Assembly (NCBI GenBank): GCA_001986395.2 | Contig: MQVO02000003.1 | Coordinates: 2,168,339 to 2,232,338 of the forward strand | Direction of reading: 5' to 3' | Length of the DNA: 64,000 bases | DNA from: Irpex lacteus | Taxonomy: Eukaryota; Basidiomycota; Agaricomycetes; Polyporales; Irpicaceae | Shown here: piece after piece, positions 34,000 through 46,089 of the stretch | Layout of the letters: every line of letters starts with the position of its first letter | Numbering within the stretch: the stretch's first letter is position 1 | Notes under the pieces: generated by a model | Seen by the model: only the letters and a program-made list of their open reading frames with translations | Told to the model about the DNA's origin: nothing | Databases searched by the model: none | Position numbers and translations under genes: made by a program

Positions 34000-36487
34000 T
34001 CAGAGATAGTACCGGTCCCCTGCGCAGTATGATCGTATTACGGTCAGAGAAGGAACCACGAGTACAAAGAAGGCCACTGACCTATATGTCCCATGCCAGG
34101 TTCGATAACCCACACTTTCCTACTCTCCTTAGTCCCAGGATGGTCATCAGCAAGATCCGGATTCGTCAAACCTTCTCCTTCCACATCCACGCATTCGAGC
34201 CAGCGTTCCGACAGGTCGCTGTCCACCGCAGAACAGACAATGGTGATCTTAGGGAACGCTTTGCGGAGCATGACTATACCACCGTGTTTTGCGACGAGGA
34301 AGGTGATAAAGATGATGTGGTCCTCAGGGACACCGTGATCAAGGAGTACACGGATAGCCATGAATGCCGAGGCGGCAGTTCCAATCTAATTATAGGCATG
34401 TCCACGGAGTTTAGTATACGGCTTGATAGGATATGGGCGGGAAGAAGCGTTGTATGCGCACCTGTGCATCAAGCAGGAAGACATATGTCTGCTGCGCTTG
34501 ATGTCTCTCACGAATACAAATTGGAAGTTGTAGGTGTAGGAGGAGTGGTTCGCCTGTGTTTGCCTCGGATTGGATGAGCAGCGAGCCGATAGGAACGTTG
34601 TTGACGACCCGACGAAGACCACGTTCCAACGGGCCACCGCTATTGTGGGTTTGTCAGTATATGACTCAAGCAAACATTCAAAACACTTACGATCTCAGTA
34701 TAGAAACACCGCAGAGCTTGTTCGATATTAAGATTCAATATTGAAAAAACAGAATTCAAGAAAGCTTACATTGGCGTCGAGCTTCTTCCCTACATATGGC
34801 TCTTCGATGGGCGTCACAACTTGCTGCGGAATATGGGGCAACAGTTCCATGGCTTTCTCGACAAGAAGAGTTGATAAACGGTCGGTGAAGAAGATGAAAT
34901 CCTCCCGGCTTGTAGTCCGATCGCGTAAGATTGTCATTATTCCCTAAATGTCATCGTCAATGGTGAAAGGTCTGTTAATTTGCTAAAATCTGAGCGTACC
35001 TGCAGCTGAGGGGTGTCCGGGATCTTAACAATGTTGAGCCATGGCTCAAATGCGGGCAGCATCGGGCTTGTCTCTATAGTCAGTGCTTCTCTTGGACCGG
35101 CTTGGGCTAGTTGGGAACGTAAGCTGTTTGCTCGACCCTTCAGCTGTCGTTTGATGTGTGTCGAAATGAGATCTATAGCGACACCGTTGTCTGAGCCAGG
35201 AACTATCTAGAAGACATACGTCGAGCATTAGGGCTATGGGCCTTTTTATGTGTGAGGAAGTTCAACTCACAATATCGGCGTATTTGGCAGTTGGAAGTAC
35301 GAAGTTGTCGTACGACGGTTTCACGTATCTTAGATATCTGCGGAGAACTGGGTTGAGTAATTAATCAGCTATATTGACTTGATGCAACCTACTGGTCTAG
35401 GACACCTTCCACGGTTCTACCACGCTCTTTTACATCCCGCCGTATACGTCTTGCAAGCATAAGATCCGAATCGCATTGCACGAAGATCTACGACTGTGTC
35501 AATGAGCTGGAAACGGTGTTCCAGGGTATGGATAAGACCTTTAAGTCATAGAGATTCCTGAATAATTATCAGCAAGCGGCTACGAGCACGCTGTTTGCAG
35601 TACATACCGTAATGCTGGGTCATGTAGTGCCAGAATCCCTTCGGCTACATGGACAATCAATGAACTGACATGCCTGTGTAAACGCCATGCACCTACTGAT
35701 TATGACCGCAGCACCGTAGAGATACTTAGTTTCATCAAGACGTTGATGGTGTGCGAAGGAATAGATCGGAATGTTCGTCTGCTTGCATCCTTTGAGATCT
35801 GCTAAGCACTTCGCATACCAATTAGAATCATGATGTTAGGTCACACGACCAAAATATATCTGAACTTACAGAAGCGAAGAGAGGCATGTCGATGGCATCC
35901 GGGTGATCAAAATCAACGAGATTCTTATGTGCGAGAATAACCTGTTCAGGAGAGTGTTTACGATAGAAGCTATCCTGTGTAAGGTTTTCAGTACTGTGCA
36001 GAGCTAATGAACGCATGCGCTCCATACTTGGGAAAGAATAACCACGCTAGGTAGAGATCCTAGCGATTCCACAATCTGGCGCGCCACATGTGTCTAGTAG
36101 CTCTCCAGACTCAGCGTGGTTGAGAGACTGCGCTGACGACTCGGATGTACCTTTCCACTGGCAGAACCACCTTTAAGGTTTGTTCAGATAACAGGTGGCG
36201 GCGTACAACGATCGTATGGACATACCGGCTATGCCAACAACAAATGCGTCAGACGTTGGTAGACCGTCTTCTCCATACCTGGAGGTATACGTATTCACTT
36301 TCAAATCCAGAATTGAAAATTATCTTCCTCACCATGGCGGACGCCCATGAGACTTCAGAACCGTGTTTTTCATGGCCTGGAGTTGAATTCGGCCAAGATC
36401 AGTGGTCGTAACATTCCTCGAAAGGGTCGGCCTCCCTGGGGGAATATCGAGTGAAGCAGGGGCACTAATTTCGTTCTGCAGGGTCAT
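34000..36487 (-). CDS. URK1: Uridine kinase with C-terminal uracil phosphoribosyltransferase domain
   Basis: Pyrimidine-salvage enzyme; the kinase domain phosphorylates uridine/cytidine to UMP/CMP. Start at 36487 ([20 protein letters not shown]). Exon 2-3 give the P-loop GIAGGSASGKTHVARQI. Then come [108 protein letters not shown]. The C-terminal UPRT-type domain includes [56 protein letters not shown], and [28 protein letters not shown]. The final exon follows an intron GTCAGT...GCGCAG and encodes GDRYYL-stop at 34000, restoring the usual GMGHIGDRYY ending. Multiple short introns. Head to head with NCS2. Confidence 0.93.
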
Positions 36488-36679
36488 GGTGGAATATGTT
36501 CACCGACAAGATTGCAGAGAGCATTGCCGCCACATGCGACAGGCGCATTGATACACGCATCAAATGGCCACGTAGGGCCACCGGATCAATCAAGATCTGG
36601 CAGCGGAGCAGAGATTGCATGCCGGATGAAACTCACTTCTAACCTCCACCAAGCACCTGCACGGTTTTTCAAAGTAACG
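36488..36679. promoter_or_regulatory. Compact bidirectional promoter URK1 / NCS2
   Basis: Only 192 bases separate the two divergent start codons, so both promoters must overlap. No TATA box is visible in either direction, which is usual for housekeeping genes. Confidence 0.6.
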
Positions 36680-38542
36680 ATGTCGTCTTGCGACAATCCG
36701 ACGAACGATTCTGATGCACTGATGCCTCGTATGTGGAGAAAGTTATTTCTCAGTTTAACCGCTCATCGACTTCAGGCAGGCGCAAATACGACAAGTCGAA
36801 GATCTGCGTCAAATGTAAAGAACGCCGCGGAAACATCGTAGCAAGGCACACGGTTTATTGTAGGTGTGTGTTGAAGCTTTTATTGGTCGTTTAAATGTAT
36901 CTGATCAATGAATATAGAGAGTGTTTTATCACGTTCTTGACTTTCAAGTTTAGAAGGTCACTCGAGCCATATGTCAATGCAAAACCCGACGGACCACGAC
37001 GCAAGGCACTAAAGCCTACTGGGGACCTCTTGATAGGATACTCTGGAGGTTTAGGATCTGCTGTTCTCTTGGACCTAGTCTACAGAAACTACTTGCGCCC
37101 TGATCCTACCATCGTAACTTCCGAAGGTGGAAAGGATCATCCACGAAACGAGAGGGTGTGGAATAAGGTCACTGTATGTTATATTGAAGTCAGCGATGCT
37201 CTACCTGGGGTGAGTTGATATTTTTATTTTATTTCTTCTGTTTTGCTCAGCCGCCACAAGTAGACCAAAGACAGAACAGAGGAGATTCGGGATGTAATTG
37301 GGCAATTCGAAGACATCGAATTTCTTCCAATAAGGCTACAAGATGCATTTGACCGTACCTGGTGGAATAAAGTTGGCGCTGGACTCTCGAATCCTGCCCT
37401 CGGAGCGGACTTCAGCGATGAAAGTAAGCAGACCAGCGCACATTCCACACTTACCATCGATCTCAATTATTCCCAGCTTTGCAGATACATGCCGCATTAG
37501 ATGCAGACATTCATCCGCTACAAGCCTTGCGATCATATCTCGCTTCCCTACCAACCCCCACAGCTTTACCGACTACCATTCATTCTCTTGTTCGACTTCT
37601 ACTGCAGTACACCGCAGTATCCCTAGGGTGCTCTCACCTGTTGCTCGGTACCTCCCTCACTAGTTTGGCAATTTCGCTTATAGCAGGCATCTCCCAAGGA
37701 GGGGGTTTCCATGTCCGCGAGGAGGCTCAAGAGGAATGGAGTTCAGAATCCCTCCACGAGGAAGTCGAACAAGGCGGGAAGAAAAGGAAGAGACACAGTG
37801 TGCGCATCATCCGGCCGTTGAGAGAAATTGGCATGAAGGAGTGCGGTATCTGGTCGTGGTGGATGCATCTACCCATAGTTGGCCGTGAGAAGTGGCAGTG
37901 GCCTGGCACAAAGCCCGGGCTTGGCCGTCTGACGAAGGGTAGGCTAACGATTTGTGTGTCCCATGACATTGAAGGAACTCACAGGCATGGCGAATATAGA
38001 CTTCATCTTTGGTCTGGAGAAAGACTACCCATCGACTGTGTCAACTATCGTGCGCACATGCAGCAAGCTGGTACCGAAGGGAGATACTGCTGGAAAATGC
38101 GTGATCTGCGAAAGGTGAGTCCTGTAACTGCAAGTCACAAACAGGGCCTGATATGAAGTGATGAAGGCCTGTGCAGTCGGGCGTACAGGAATGGAAAGCC
38201 CGAATAGCGATTCGATCAAGTCAAGGCACTGAGCCGACCGAAACGAATTTGTCAGCTGCAACTCCATCGCTTGCACCATACCTGTGTTATGTGTGCCATA
38301 CGACGCTTACCAGCAAAGGCGCTCGCGTGCCTCCACCTCTCTACCCTGATGCCATCGACTTAACTCATGGATTGTCACCGCTGCCGACATGGACCACGAG
38401 TTCTGTGTCTTTCAAATACGCAACAGGAAATCCTACGGTGGACGTCGACGCTGAGCCCGATGATGGAGAGTTTACAGTGACGAGGAAAATGCCTCGCTCA
38501 GAGATGCGCGATGCAGTTAAAGAGTTCTTGTTAGACGAGTAG
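36680..38542 (+). CDS. NCS2: Cytoplasmic tRNA 2-thiolation protein 2 (Ncs2/CTU2)
   Basis: Works with Ncs6/CTU1 to thiolate wobble U34 of cytosolic Lys, Glu and Gln tRNAs, using sulfur from Urm1. Start at 36680 (MSSCDNPTNDSDALMP). After a first intron comes the CxxC zinc element KICVKCKERRGNIVARHTVYCRECF. Then FKFRRSLEPYVNAKPDG and the PP-loop-like DLLIGYSGGLGSAVLLDLVYR, ALRSYLASLP, SLGCSHLLLGTSLTSLAISLIAGISQGGGF. The C-terminal Cys pairs CVICERPV and YLCYVCHTTL complete the family pattern. It ends VKEFLLDE-stop at 38542. Roughly 480 residues with short introns at about 36729-36775, 36863-36920, 37211-37265, 37420-37477 and others. Confidence 0.92.
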
Positions 38543-38643
38543 CTGTGGTTACTGCGATTGTGGACCACCGCAGTCTCTGTTTTACTTTGTGTTCACCTGC
38601 CTAAAGATAGGCGTGCTGCCTTCCGACGTTCGCGCGCCCTCGT

Positions 38644-38762
38644 CATAGACTCAGCGGACCGGTGATACCGTCATACTCACGTCGAGTCAGAATACTTATC
38701 GATGTTGGTGTACACGTAAGTGTCGAGAGGCGTATTTGTCTGTCCCATGTGCACGTATATAA
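38644..38762 (+). promoter_or_regulatory. Conserved promoter block and TATA box, aminotransferase A
   Basis: Bases 38644-38720 match 41421-41500 upstream of the second copy, including GTCGAGTCAGAA (38681) and ACTTATCGAT (38694), 13 bases apart in both. TATATAA lies at 38756-38762, about 76 bases before the ATG. Between block and TATA this copy carries extra sequence relative to copy B. Confidence 0.6.
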
Positions 38763-38837
38763 GGGCAACAACTTGTACGAAACATGCGCACTCTGTTCGC
38801 ACTCCCCAACCACCAGTCGTATACAGGGGCTAGCACC

Positions 38838-40763
38838 ATGTCTCTCGCGGAGTCATTTAGCGATATTACTCCTGATAGGTATACTTATGACCCAAGCTCA
38901 CCTCCTCCAGAGTTTGGCAAGCCCGTTCGCAAGTACTGGGCATTTGATGAGTCATACGTCAACGTCAATCATGGTTAGTTGCTGTTCCAAGTTCGCTGAA
39001 CGTTCACATCTTCGTCCGTCCAATGACATCTGCTGACGCTGTTCCCAGGTTCATATGGCTCTCAACCGCTTCCTGTGAAAGCGGAAGTGGACAAGATACT
39101 ACTGTTGGCAGAGCGAAACCCTGACAAATTCCACCGCGTCACTTACTTACCGTTGCTGAGAAAGGCTCGGTATGCTGTCTTCATGATACGGATATGCCAT
39201 TTTCTTGCTTATGCGTGAGACAGACAGGAAGTGGCTGCATTGGTCGGAGCGGAGCATGACGAGATAGTTTTCGTTCCGAACGCAACACATGGGCTCAACA
39301 CCATCCTCCGTAACATCGAATGGAAAGAGGGAGATATTCTCCTCGGTGGTAAGTGCTATGTGGTTCATTGATAATCCCCCAGAACATGTGATAACTATTT
39401 TACTAGCTACTACAACATACGGTGCTGTCGAGCGTACAATTCAATATCTCGGCGACAGATCTGAGCAGCCCAGACCCGACGTCCACGCTGTGGTACTTCG
39501 GTTCCCGATGAGTAACGCGGAAATCATCGACGCGTATCGCGCCAAGATACGGGAGCTGAAGCAGAAGTACTCGGAAAGACAGTATAATATTCTTCCGGAC
39601 CAGAAGGAGAACAAGAGCGGGAACCGCTTCGTTGCTGTAATTGACAGCATCTCATCTATGCCTGGCGTACTTCTACCCTGGAAAGAGCTGGTGAAGATCT
39701 CTCAGGAGGAAGGTATCTGGACAGTCATTGATGCTGCTCATAGCATCGGTCAAGAGGTGAGTAGATGATAGCTTACATCCCCCGCGTCTGTGTATCCTGA
39801 TCGTCGATTTTTTCCAGTTTAACATTAACCTTGGGGCAGTGAAACCGGATTTCTGGGTCAGCAACTGCCACAAGTGGCTTTACGCCAAGAGAGGATGTGC
39901 GGCGCTCTACGTTCCACGAAGGTATGTTCCGCATGATGTTCTATGGCTCGTCTAATTCTTGAATGACGCGCTGATAGGAACCAGCATGTGATCAAAAGTT
40001 CGATTCCAACTTCTCATACCTATCCAAGCCCATGCGAGGCCGAAGACACCAGATTTGTGCAACAGCATGAATGTAGGGACCACAATGGACTGAGATGACC
40101 ATCGTCCCTTACTAATCTTCTCTCTAGGGACTGGAACGCAGGATTTCAGCCCATACATAACCGTTTCCACTGGTAAGTAGATTTGACATGTTCTGATTCA
40201 GTCGCCTCAGCTGATGCCCACTAGCCCTCGCGTTCCGCAAGTGGCTTGGTGGCGAAGAGAGGATCACTTCCTACAACCGCAAGCTTGCGACTGAGGGAGG
40301 AAAACGTCTCGCAGAGCTTCTAGGCACGAGGTTGCTCGATGAGAGCGGAGAACAGACATTGAGCATGGTAAGATTCACGATATTTTTGTGCTCGAGTGTT
40401 TCCGTTGACACCTGGCTGCAGGTGATGGTGCAAATTCCGCTACCTGTAGAAGATAAAGCAGGCTCTATCTACACGGCCGAGGTCCAGAAGAAGATTGGAG
40501 CGTTCTTCTGGGACCAATTCTTCAACAAGTGGGATACTTACCCTGCTTTCCACTTCCACAATGGCGCATGGTGGGCACGCATTAGTGCACAAGTGTGGAA
40601 CGAGGTATGTGTCTGTCGTAATATAACAGTTGTATTTTGGTGATTGACGAGTGTTTCTTAGATTTCGGATTTCGAGTACGTTGCCAAAGTACTGAACGCG
40701 GTCTCCAAGGACGTCAAGGAGACCATCCTCGTCGGGAAAGAACCTCCATCTGCATCTAGTTAA
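38838..40763 (+). CDS. Class V PLP-dependent aminotransferase, LolT / isopenicillin-N-epimerase-like, copy A
   Basis: Fold-type I PLP enzyme of the class V group that contains isopenicillin N epimerase, LolT and hercynylcysteine sulfoxide lyase; the reaction cannot be fixed from sequence. Start [15 protein letters not shown]. Seen: VNVNHGSYGSQPLPV (N-terminal NHG.G motif), [72 protein letters not shown] (PLP-contacting Asp), [23 protein letters not shown] (Schiff-base Lys in CHKW), and the C-terminal domain [26 protein letters not shown]. No N-terminal signal peptide, so cytosolic. About 430 residues, with around seven short introns shared with copy B. Ends at 40763. Confidence 0.9.
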
Positions 40764-41420
40764 ACGCGCCAACGTCAATGTATACAGGCAAAGGTCGGAA
40801 AGACCAGGATTCGAGTCTATGAAAAGGGGATTGCCACTGGTAGCATCAATTGCCTTGCCAGATAACCGATACAGGGACGACGACGCCAGTTTTGGAAAAT
40901 TGGATAGAAACAGTGTACATGATATCAGGAAATCAGAACTAGTACCGTGGCACTATAACGACATGCAACTGTGTATGTCTTCTAATCGTGTCGTAGCTCA
41001 TGGCCTCCGCCTCTTGGCTATTTATCCCGGTCATCAAGGTATTAACGCACTGGCAGCCTGAGTATAGTCACTTGAAGTAAAAATTGTCCGTGATACTGAT
41101 ACATGTGTTGTGCATACTTTAAAGCAGCTATGGTTGGCATGTCAGGATTTTACACAGAAACGACGTCGACGCGACGTAAAGCAGAACGAACAACTCAATC
41201 TTACTCAAGACCTGCCCTTTTGCGACTGTGGTCTGCCTAAAGCGGCGATCGCCGAAACGGATCACCGAAAGTAGCCAATAGTGTCGCGCTGAGAAATAGA
41301 TGATGTAGCATAGCCAATCGGAGCCTCTATCTACCTCTATCCAATGAGGTCGCTTTGTCTCAGTCTCTTCGTCGTGTTCTGTCTTCACTACTGTGCGATG
41401 TCACGCATTCTTGTCATGGC
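40764..41420. other. spacer between aminotransferase copies
   Basis: About 660 bases. 40960-40980 (GACATGCAACTGTGTATGTCT) is echoed at 43644-43664 behind copy B, so the duplicated unit includes some 3' flank. No gene is seen. Minus ORF 41128-41388 lacks motifs. Confidence 0.5.
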
Positions 41421-41510
41421 CATAGACTCACTGGATCGACAATACTGTCACACTCGCGTCGAGTCAGAAAACTTATCGATTTTGGTGTAGTACACGTAAG
41501 TATATATTAT
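41421..41510 (+). promoter_or_regulatory. Conserved promoter block and TATA-like run, aminotransferase B
   Basis: Matches the block before copy A: CATAGACTCA (41421), GTCGAGTCAGAA (41458), ACTTATCGAT (41471), TTGGTGT, ACACGTAAG. TATATATTAT follows directly at 41501-41510, about 50 bases before the ATG. Confidence 0.6.
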
Positions 41511-41557
41511 AGGCAACTCGCACTTACAGTAATAACCATCTATCGTTTACAGAGAAC

Positions 41558-43480
41558 ATGTCTCTCGCCGAGGCTTTCAGCGATATCACTCCTGATAGGT
41601 GTACTTATGACCCAAGCACGCTCCCTCCGGAGTTTGGCAAGCCTCTTCGCAAGTACTGGGCCTTCGATGAGAACTACGTTCATGTCAATCATGGTAAGTT
41701 ATTGCACCTGAGTTTGCGTATCGTTCGTGTGTACTTATGTCTGATCGGACGGCGCTCACTGGCACTCTCCTCAGGTTCAAATGGATCCCTGCCGCTTCCT
41801 GTGAAGGCAGAAGTGGATAAGTTGCTCTTATTGGCCGAGCGAAATCCTGACAAGTTTCATCGTGTCACATATTTACCATTGCTGAAAAAAGCCCGGTAAA
41901 CTAATTCCTCGGAACTGGCATATTGTTTTCTGACTTACATATGGGACAGACAAGATGTGGGTGAGCTTGTCGGAGCAGAACTTGACGAGATAGTTTTCGC
42001 TCCAAACACTACACACGGGCTCAGCACCATCCTTCGCAACATCGAATGGCGAGAGGGAGATATTCTCCTCGGTAGTAAGCACTATACAAATTATTGATGG
42101 CCTCCAAGAATGTGTGCTCACCATAAGATCAGTTACCACCACGTACGGTCCCATTGAGCGTACGATGCAATACCTCGGGGACAGAACTGAGCAACCCAGA
42201 CCCGACGTCTATGCTGTGGTACTCCAGTTCCCGATGAGTAACGCGGAGATCATCGACGTGTATCGCGCCAAGATACGAGAGCTAAAACAGAAGTACTCGG
42301 GAAGGCAGTACAACATTCTTCCTGATCAGAAAGAGACCAAAAGCGGAAACCGCTTCGTCGCTGTGATCGACAGCATCTCATCTATGCCTGGCGTACTTCT
42401 ACCTTGGAAGGAGCTGGTGAAGCTCTGTCACGAGGAGGGTGTCTGGGCAATTATCGATGCTGCCCATAGCATCGGCCAGGAGGTGAGCAAATGGTCATCT
42501 AAACTGCCTCCTTTAACGTACTCTCATCGTCAAATCTATACAGTTCAATATTAATCTTGCCGAAGCAAAGCCAGATTTCTGGGTCAGTAACTGTCACAAA
42601 TGGCTCTATGCGAAGCGAGGCTGCGCAGCAGTATACGTGCCACGAAGGTTTGCACAATAGGCTGCTCTGCGCTCACATCCGTCATTTATACTCCCCTAGG
42701 AACCAGCGTGTAATCAAAAGCTCGATTCCAACTTCCCATGACTACTCAAGTCCGGGCGAGGCTGAAGACACCAGATTTGTCCAACAGCACGAATGTAGGG
42801 GAGGCATCAGGCTCAGCATTGTGGACCTTGCTAATTTCCTCTTAAGGGACTGGAACACAGGATTTTACCCCATACATAACCGTTTCCACTGGTAAGTAAG
42901 TCTGGCATGCTTAGCGTCAAACTTCTCAGTCGATGTTCGTTAGCCCTCGCGTTCCGTAAATGGCTTGGTGGCGAAGAGAAGATCACTTCGTACAACCATA
43001 AGCTCGCGATTGAGGGTGGCAAACGTCTTGCCGAGCTCCTTGGAACGAGGTTGCTCGATGAGAGCGGTGAACAGACCCTGAGCATGGTAGCCTTTCCACG
43101 GCTTTGTCATGCTTGAAGAGTTTCGTTGACATCGGATCGTAGGTAATGGTGCAAATTCCTCTCCCTGTAGAAGATAAACCCGGGTCCATCTACACGGACG
43201 AGATCAAGAACAAGATAGGAGCGTTCTTCTGGGATCAGTTCTTTAACAAGTGGGACACTTACATAGCATTCCACTTTCACAATGGTGCATGGTGGGCACG
43301 TATCAGTGCACAAGTGTGGAACGAGGTATGTAATCGCTATAGTATAGTCATTCCCTACGTTTGACGGATTCTACTCAGATTTCGGATTTTGAGTACGTCG
43401 CTAAGGTACTCAATACGATCTCCAAAGACGTCAAAGAGACCATCCTCGTAGGGAAAGAACCTCCATCTACATCTATCTAA
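41558..43480 (+). CDS. Class V PLP-dependent aminotransferase, LolT / isopenicillin-N-epimerase-like, copy B
   Basis: Tandem paralogue of the gene at 38838, with the same intron layout and length. Start [15 protein letters not shown]. Seen: [121 protein letters not shown] (Schiff-base Lys retained), [20 protein letters not shown], and [16 protein letters not shown] at 43480. Changes from copy A near the active site are modest: SYG to SNG after the NHG motif, and NATHGLN to NTTHGLS. Both copies appear functional; the NHG.G-region difference could alter substrate choice. Confidence 0.9.
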
Positions 43481-44050
43481 ACGCTGTGAAAGCCGTCGAA
43501 CTTTGTCGCTATTAACTTACCAGTCTTACCCAAATGACCTGTGAGTAGCGCGAAGCACTATTACAGAGAAGATCACAATTTCAGGAAATCGGAAACGGGA
43601 TACATCATATCAGACAATCGGAATTGACACCGTGACGCCAAACGACATGCAACCGTGTATGTTTTCCAATCGTGTCATAAAACCGTGTATGTTTTCCAAT
43701 TGTGCCATGGTTCATGACCTCTCGGCCATCTATCTTGGTCTTGTTATCAGGCAGACGTAGTCGTATTTCCAAGTTTTGATGCACGACTCGTGCGACTCGA
43801 ACTCTGTGGGCTTTCCAAGCTTGAATGCCGAGAGGCCATGGTGTGATACCGGAAGCCATGGGTAGCTTGCCCTGAGAGTCTGTATTACGAGACTGGTATC
43901 GGTTTCTTCGATTTAGCACCGCTACTAATTGAACGGAGACAGGTGATTGAAACATATAAAAGCTCAGCGGATTCGGCTGGCTGGCTTCCCACAGCTCTCC
44001 CTTCCTCCCGCTTACTCTCCTTTGATCATTGTAAAATTAATAGAGCCAAC
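43481..44050. other. intergenic, with duplicated 3' flank and lectin promoter
   Basis: About 570 bases. The first part resembles the flank behind copy A, then a 30-base tandem repeat, then a TATA box (ATATAAAA, 43954-43961) about 95 bases before the lectin ATG. No ORF is supported. Confidence 0.55.
43651..43710. repeat. 30-base tandem direct repeat
   Basis: Two adjacent units, 43651-43680 and 43681-43710, both start AACCGTGTATGTTTTCCAAT and differ at a few positions in the last ten bases. A single diverged unit is present behind aminotransferase A. Confidence 0.85.
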
Positions 44051-44641
44051 ATGACCTCTACGGCTAAGCCTGTCGAGGTCAAAAACGGTGTCTGTAAGTA
44101 CTCCTCAGTATATCTTCGTTCATACTTAGTATTGACGACTCACGTGGTATAGATTGGATCCAAAGCGTTTTCAACAACAGGGTCTTGGATGGGTATGACG
44201 AGCTTATCCTAACATACATGGAATTCTCACATAAATATGCACTTAGCCAGGGCTCCACCGTCAATGGTATTGCCTGATATTTCACTTGTCAATGGACCCA
44301 GACTGACCGGCCTGCATACAGGTGCGAGAATCGTCGGCCATAAGAAGAACGATTTAAGTGTCGTATCTGTCTCTTCTCAACTCTGGATAATCCACAAGAA
44401 CAGCGTCGATCATGGCTACGCTATCCAAAACGCGAATAGCCGCGCGTATATGGACTGTAAACACGGAGGTACGCGGCTAGTAACGGAACCCTCACTGTCA
44501 AGGCGCTTTTCACTCACTCTGACATCTGTAACCACGTTAGTGGACGTCCTGAATGGTATTCATATCGTAGGCTACCATCAGAAAAATCATAACTGGAAAA
44601 TCAAGCGTTGTATTCACAATTCTTCGGTCTACTACGTGTAA
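44051..44641 (+). CDS. Ricin-B/R-type (beta-trefoil) lectin-like protein
   Basis: Start MTSTAKPVEVKNGV at 44051. Splicing yields YWIQSVFNNRVLDGQGSTVNGARIVGHKKND, then QLWIIHKN, GYAIQNANSRAYMDCKHG, VDVLNGIHIVGYHQKN and NHNWKIKR. The recurring pattern (G.Y.I...S...LD..G...NG..I.GH...N...W.I) is the repeat of R-type lectins (CBM13-like), which bind sugars; many mushroom members are cytosolic and defensive. No signal peptide. Introns at about 44094-44153, 44193-44249, 44270-44324 and 44467-44525. The model gives only about 115 residues, two subdomains plus part of a third, so the 3' end may be incomplete. A weak alternative uses a very short intron after VYYV and ends at 44702. Confidence 0.6.
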
Positions 44642-45157
44642 GCTGGTATATGCACTGCCGTGACATAGTGCTGACATTGGTTGGATTTCTGAAGAATCAT
44701 AAATCGGGATACGGGCTGTGAGGATACTTAATGCCCATATCATCCATGTTACCAACTAATCACATGGTTTTTCTCCCGATGCAGCATATCTTCATATGCG
44801 CGACAACCCAGATAAGTGAGTAATAAACATACACATAGCAGATTATGCAGCTCTAACTTGAATGTAATGCGACTCCACAAAATAGCGATAGTACCCCTGG
44901 AATTGTTCACGTCGGCGGATGGGAAGGCAAAGGAGATACCACCAAGAATACCCGTGAGATGTGGCGCCTCGTACCTGCACATGCATGATCACATTTTCTC
45001 TAAGCAACTCGTCGATCCGCTTTCTTAAACCCCGAGATGTTGATGACTTGTTGTGGCACACGGAAAATGATTCATTGACTGCATAGTATAGAAATTATAA
45101 ACCACAAGACTCGGAAGGTGTACTTAGTCATCACAGCGACCCATTACTATGGTCTAC
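44642..45157. other. convergent intergenic region
   Basis: About 515 bases between the lectin and the AIG2-like gene 3' ends. Short ORFs only (44749-44982 minus, 44816-45028 plus); neither has a motif. Confidence 0.45.
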
Positions 45158-46089
45158 TCAGGCAGTAGCATCCACTGCAACTTTCGTCTCCTTTCTTTCC
45201 CCGGCCTCCTCGCCTGCAATTCCGTGTCTGACAATCACCCCACCCATATTCCTCCTCTTGTCTACTTCTCCGTAGAATTGATTCTCCTTTACCGCATCAC
45301 CGTCCCCAACCCACTTCCAGGCATTCGTTCGTACAAAATCCGCGAAGTCCCAGATATCAGGCTTAAGCTCTTCTAGAGGTGAAATCCATATATACGTGTG
45401 AGCTTGAGCAGCAGGATGAGTGGTGGCAATGGTTTCGAGAGCGGGGATGGGTGGAGGATCCGAAGGTGCTAAATTGGAAGGTGTGGCGGGAGAGATACTA
45501 GAAGAGAGAGGCACAAGCGGACCAAGGGGATGAACGGCTATACGATCCCGGGAATATTCCTGTCGTGATGAAGGTGGAGATATCAGTACAGGATCCATGT
45601 ACCGAAACATATTCGCTCGCGATTGGAGTAGTCTGATTCGGCGTAAAATAATTACACAACTTACGTCTCCTTCGAAGATATCCAGCAGTCCAACATCATT
45701 CTTGCTGAGGCCAGTAACCAATGTTCCTCGCACTGTACGCTCCTCTGGCGGGAGATCTGGGTTACGGCCGTTCTTCTCGAGCAGCTGACGGGTCTTGTAG
45801 TATGGAATGACCCCAGGGTAGTCGGCGTTCTGTAATCGTGACGAGGATAGTTACCAATTGACAGCTCTATAAGGCTTCAATGACTACCTTGACAGCATGT
45901 CTCGTATGCTCCTATAATAAAGAAGTCCATCAGTTACAAGTTCGATTTTGCAGCGTTTGTACAAGTACTGACAAGCAGCAATGCTGGGCATATTCGAAGA
46001 TCATCCCCTGGGTGGTCTATAACACGCCTCAATATGAATGGATGCAAAAGTGTGCCATAGAAGAATGCCGAATACGTAGCAGCAGTCAT
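45158..46089 (-). CDS. Gamma-glutamylcyclotransferase / AIG2-like family protein
   Basis: Start at 46089: MTAATYSAFFYGTLLHPFILRRVI contains the diagnostic YGTL motif of the GGCT-like fold, which binds the gamma-glutamyl group. After an intron GTCAGT...ATAG comes EHTRHAVK; after another, NADYPGVIPYYKTRQLLEKNG and ERTVRGTLVTGLSKNDVGLLDIFEGD, typical of fungal AIG2-like proteins (V.G....L...D..L.D.FEG). The third part contains VHPLGPLVPLSSS and AHTYIWISPLEELKPDIWDFADFVRTNAWKWVGDGD, matching the family's C-terminal W.F..F....W region. Ends at 45158. Predicted cytosolic, about 250 residues. The exact substrate is unknown for most fungal members. Confidence 0.82.

Noticed and set aside
34044..34361. 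Non-standard C-terminus ([11 protein letters not shown]) of URK1
   Set aside because: It is intron sequence. Donor GTCAGT and acceptor GCGCAG lead to GDRYYL-stop at 34000, the usual ending.
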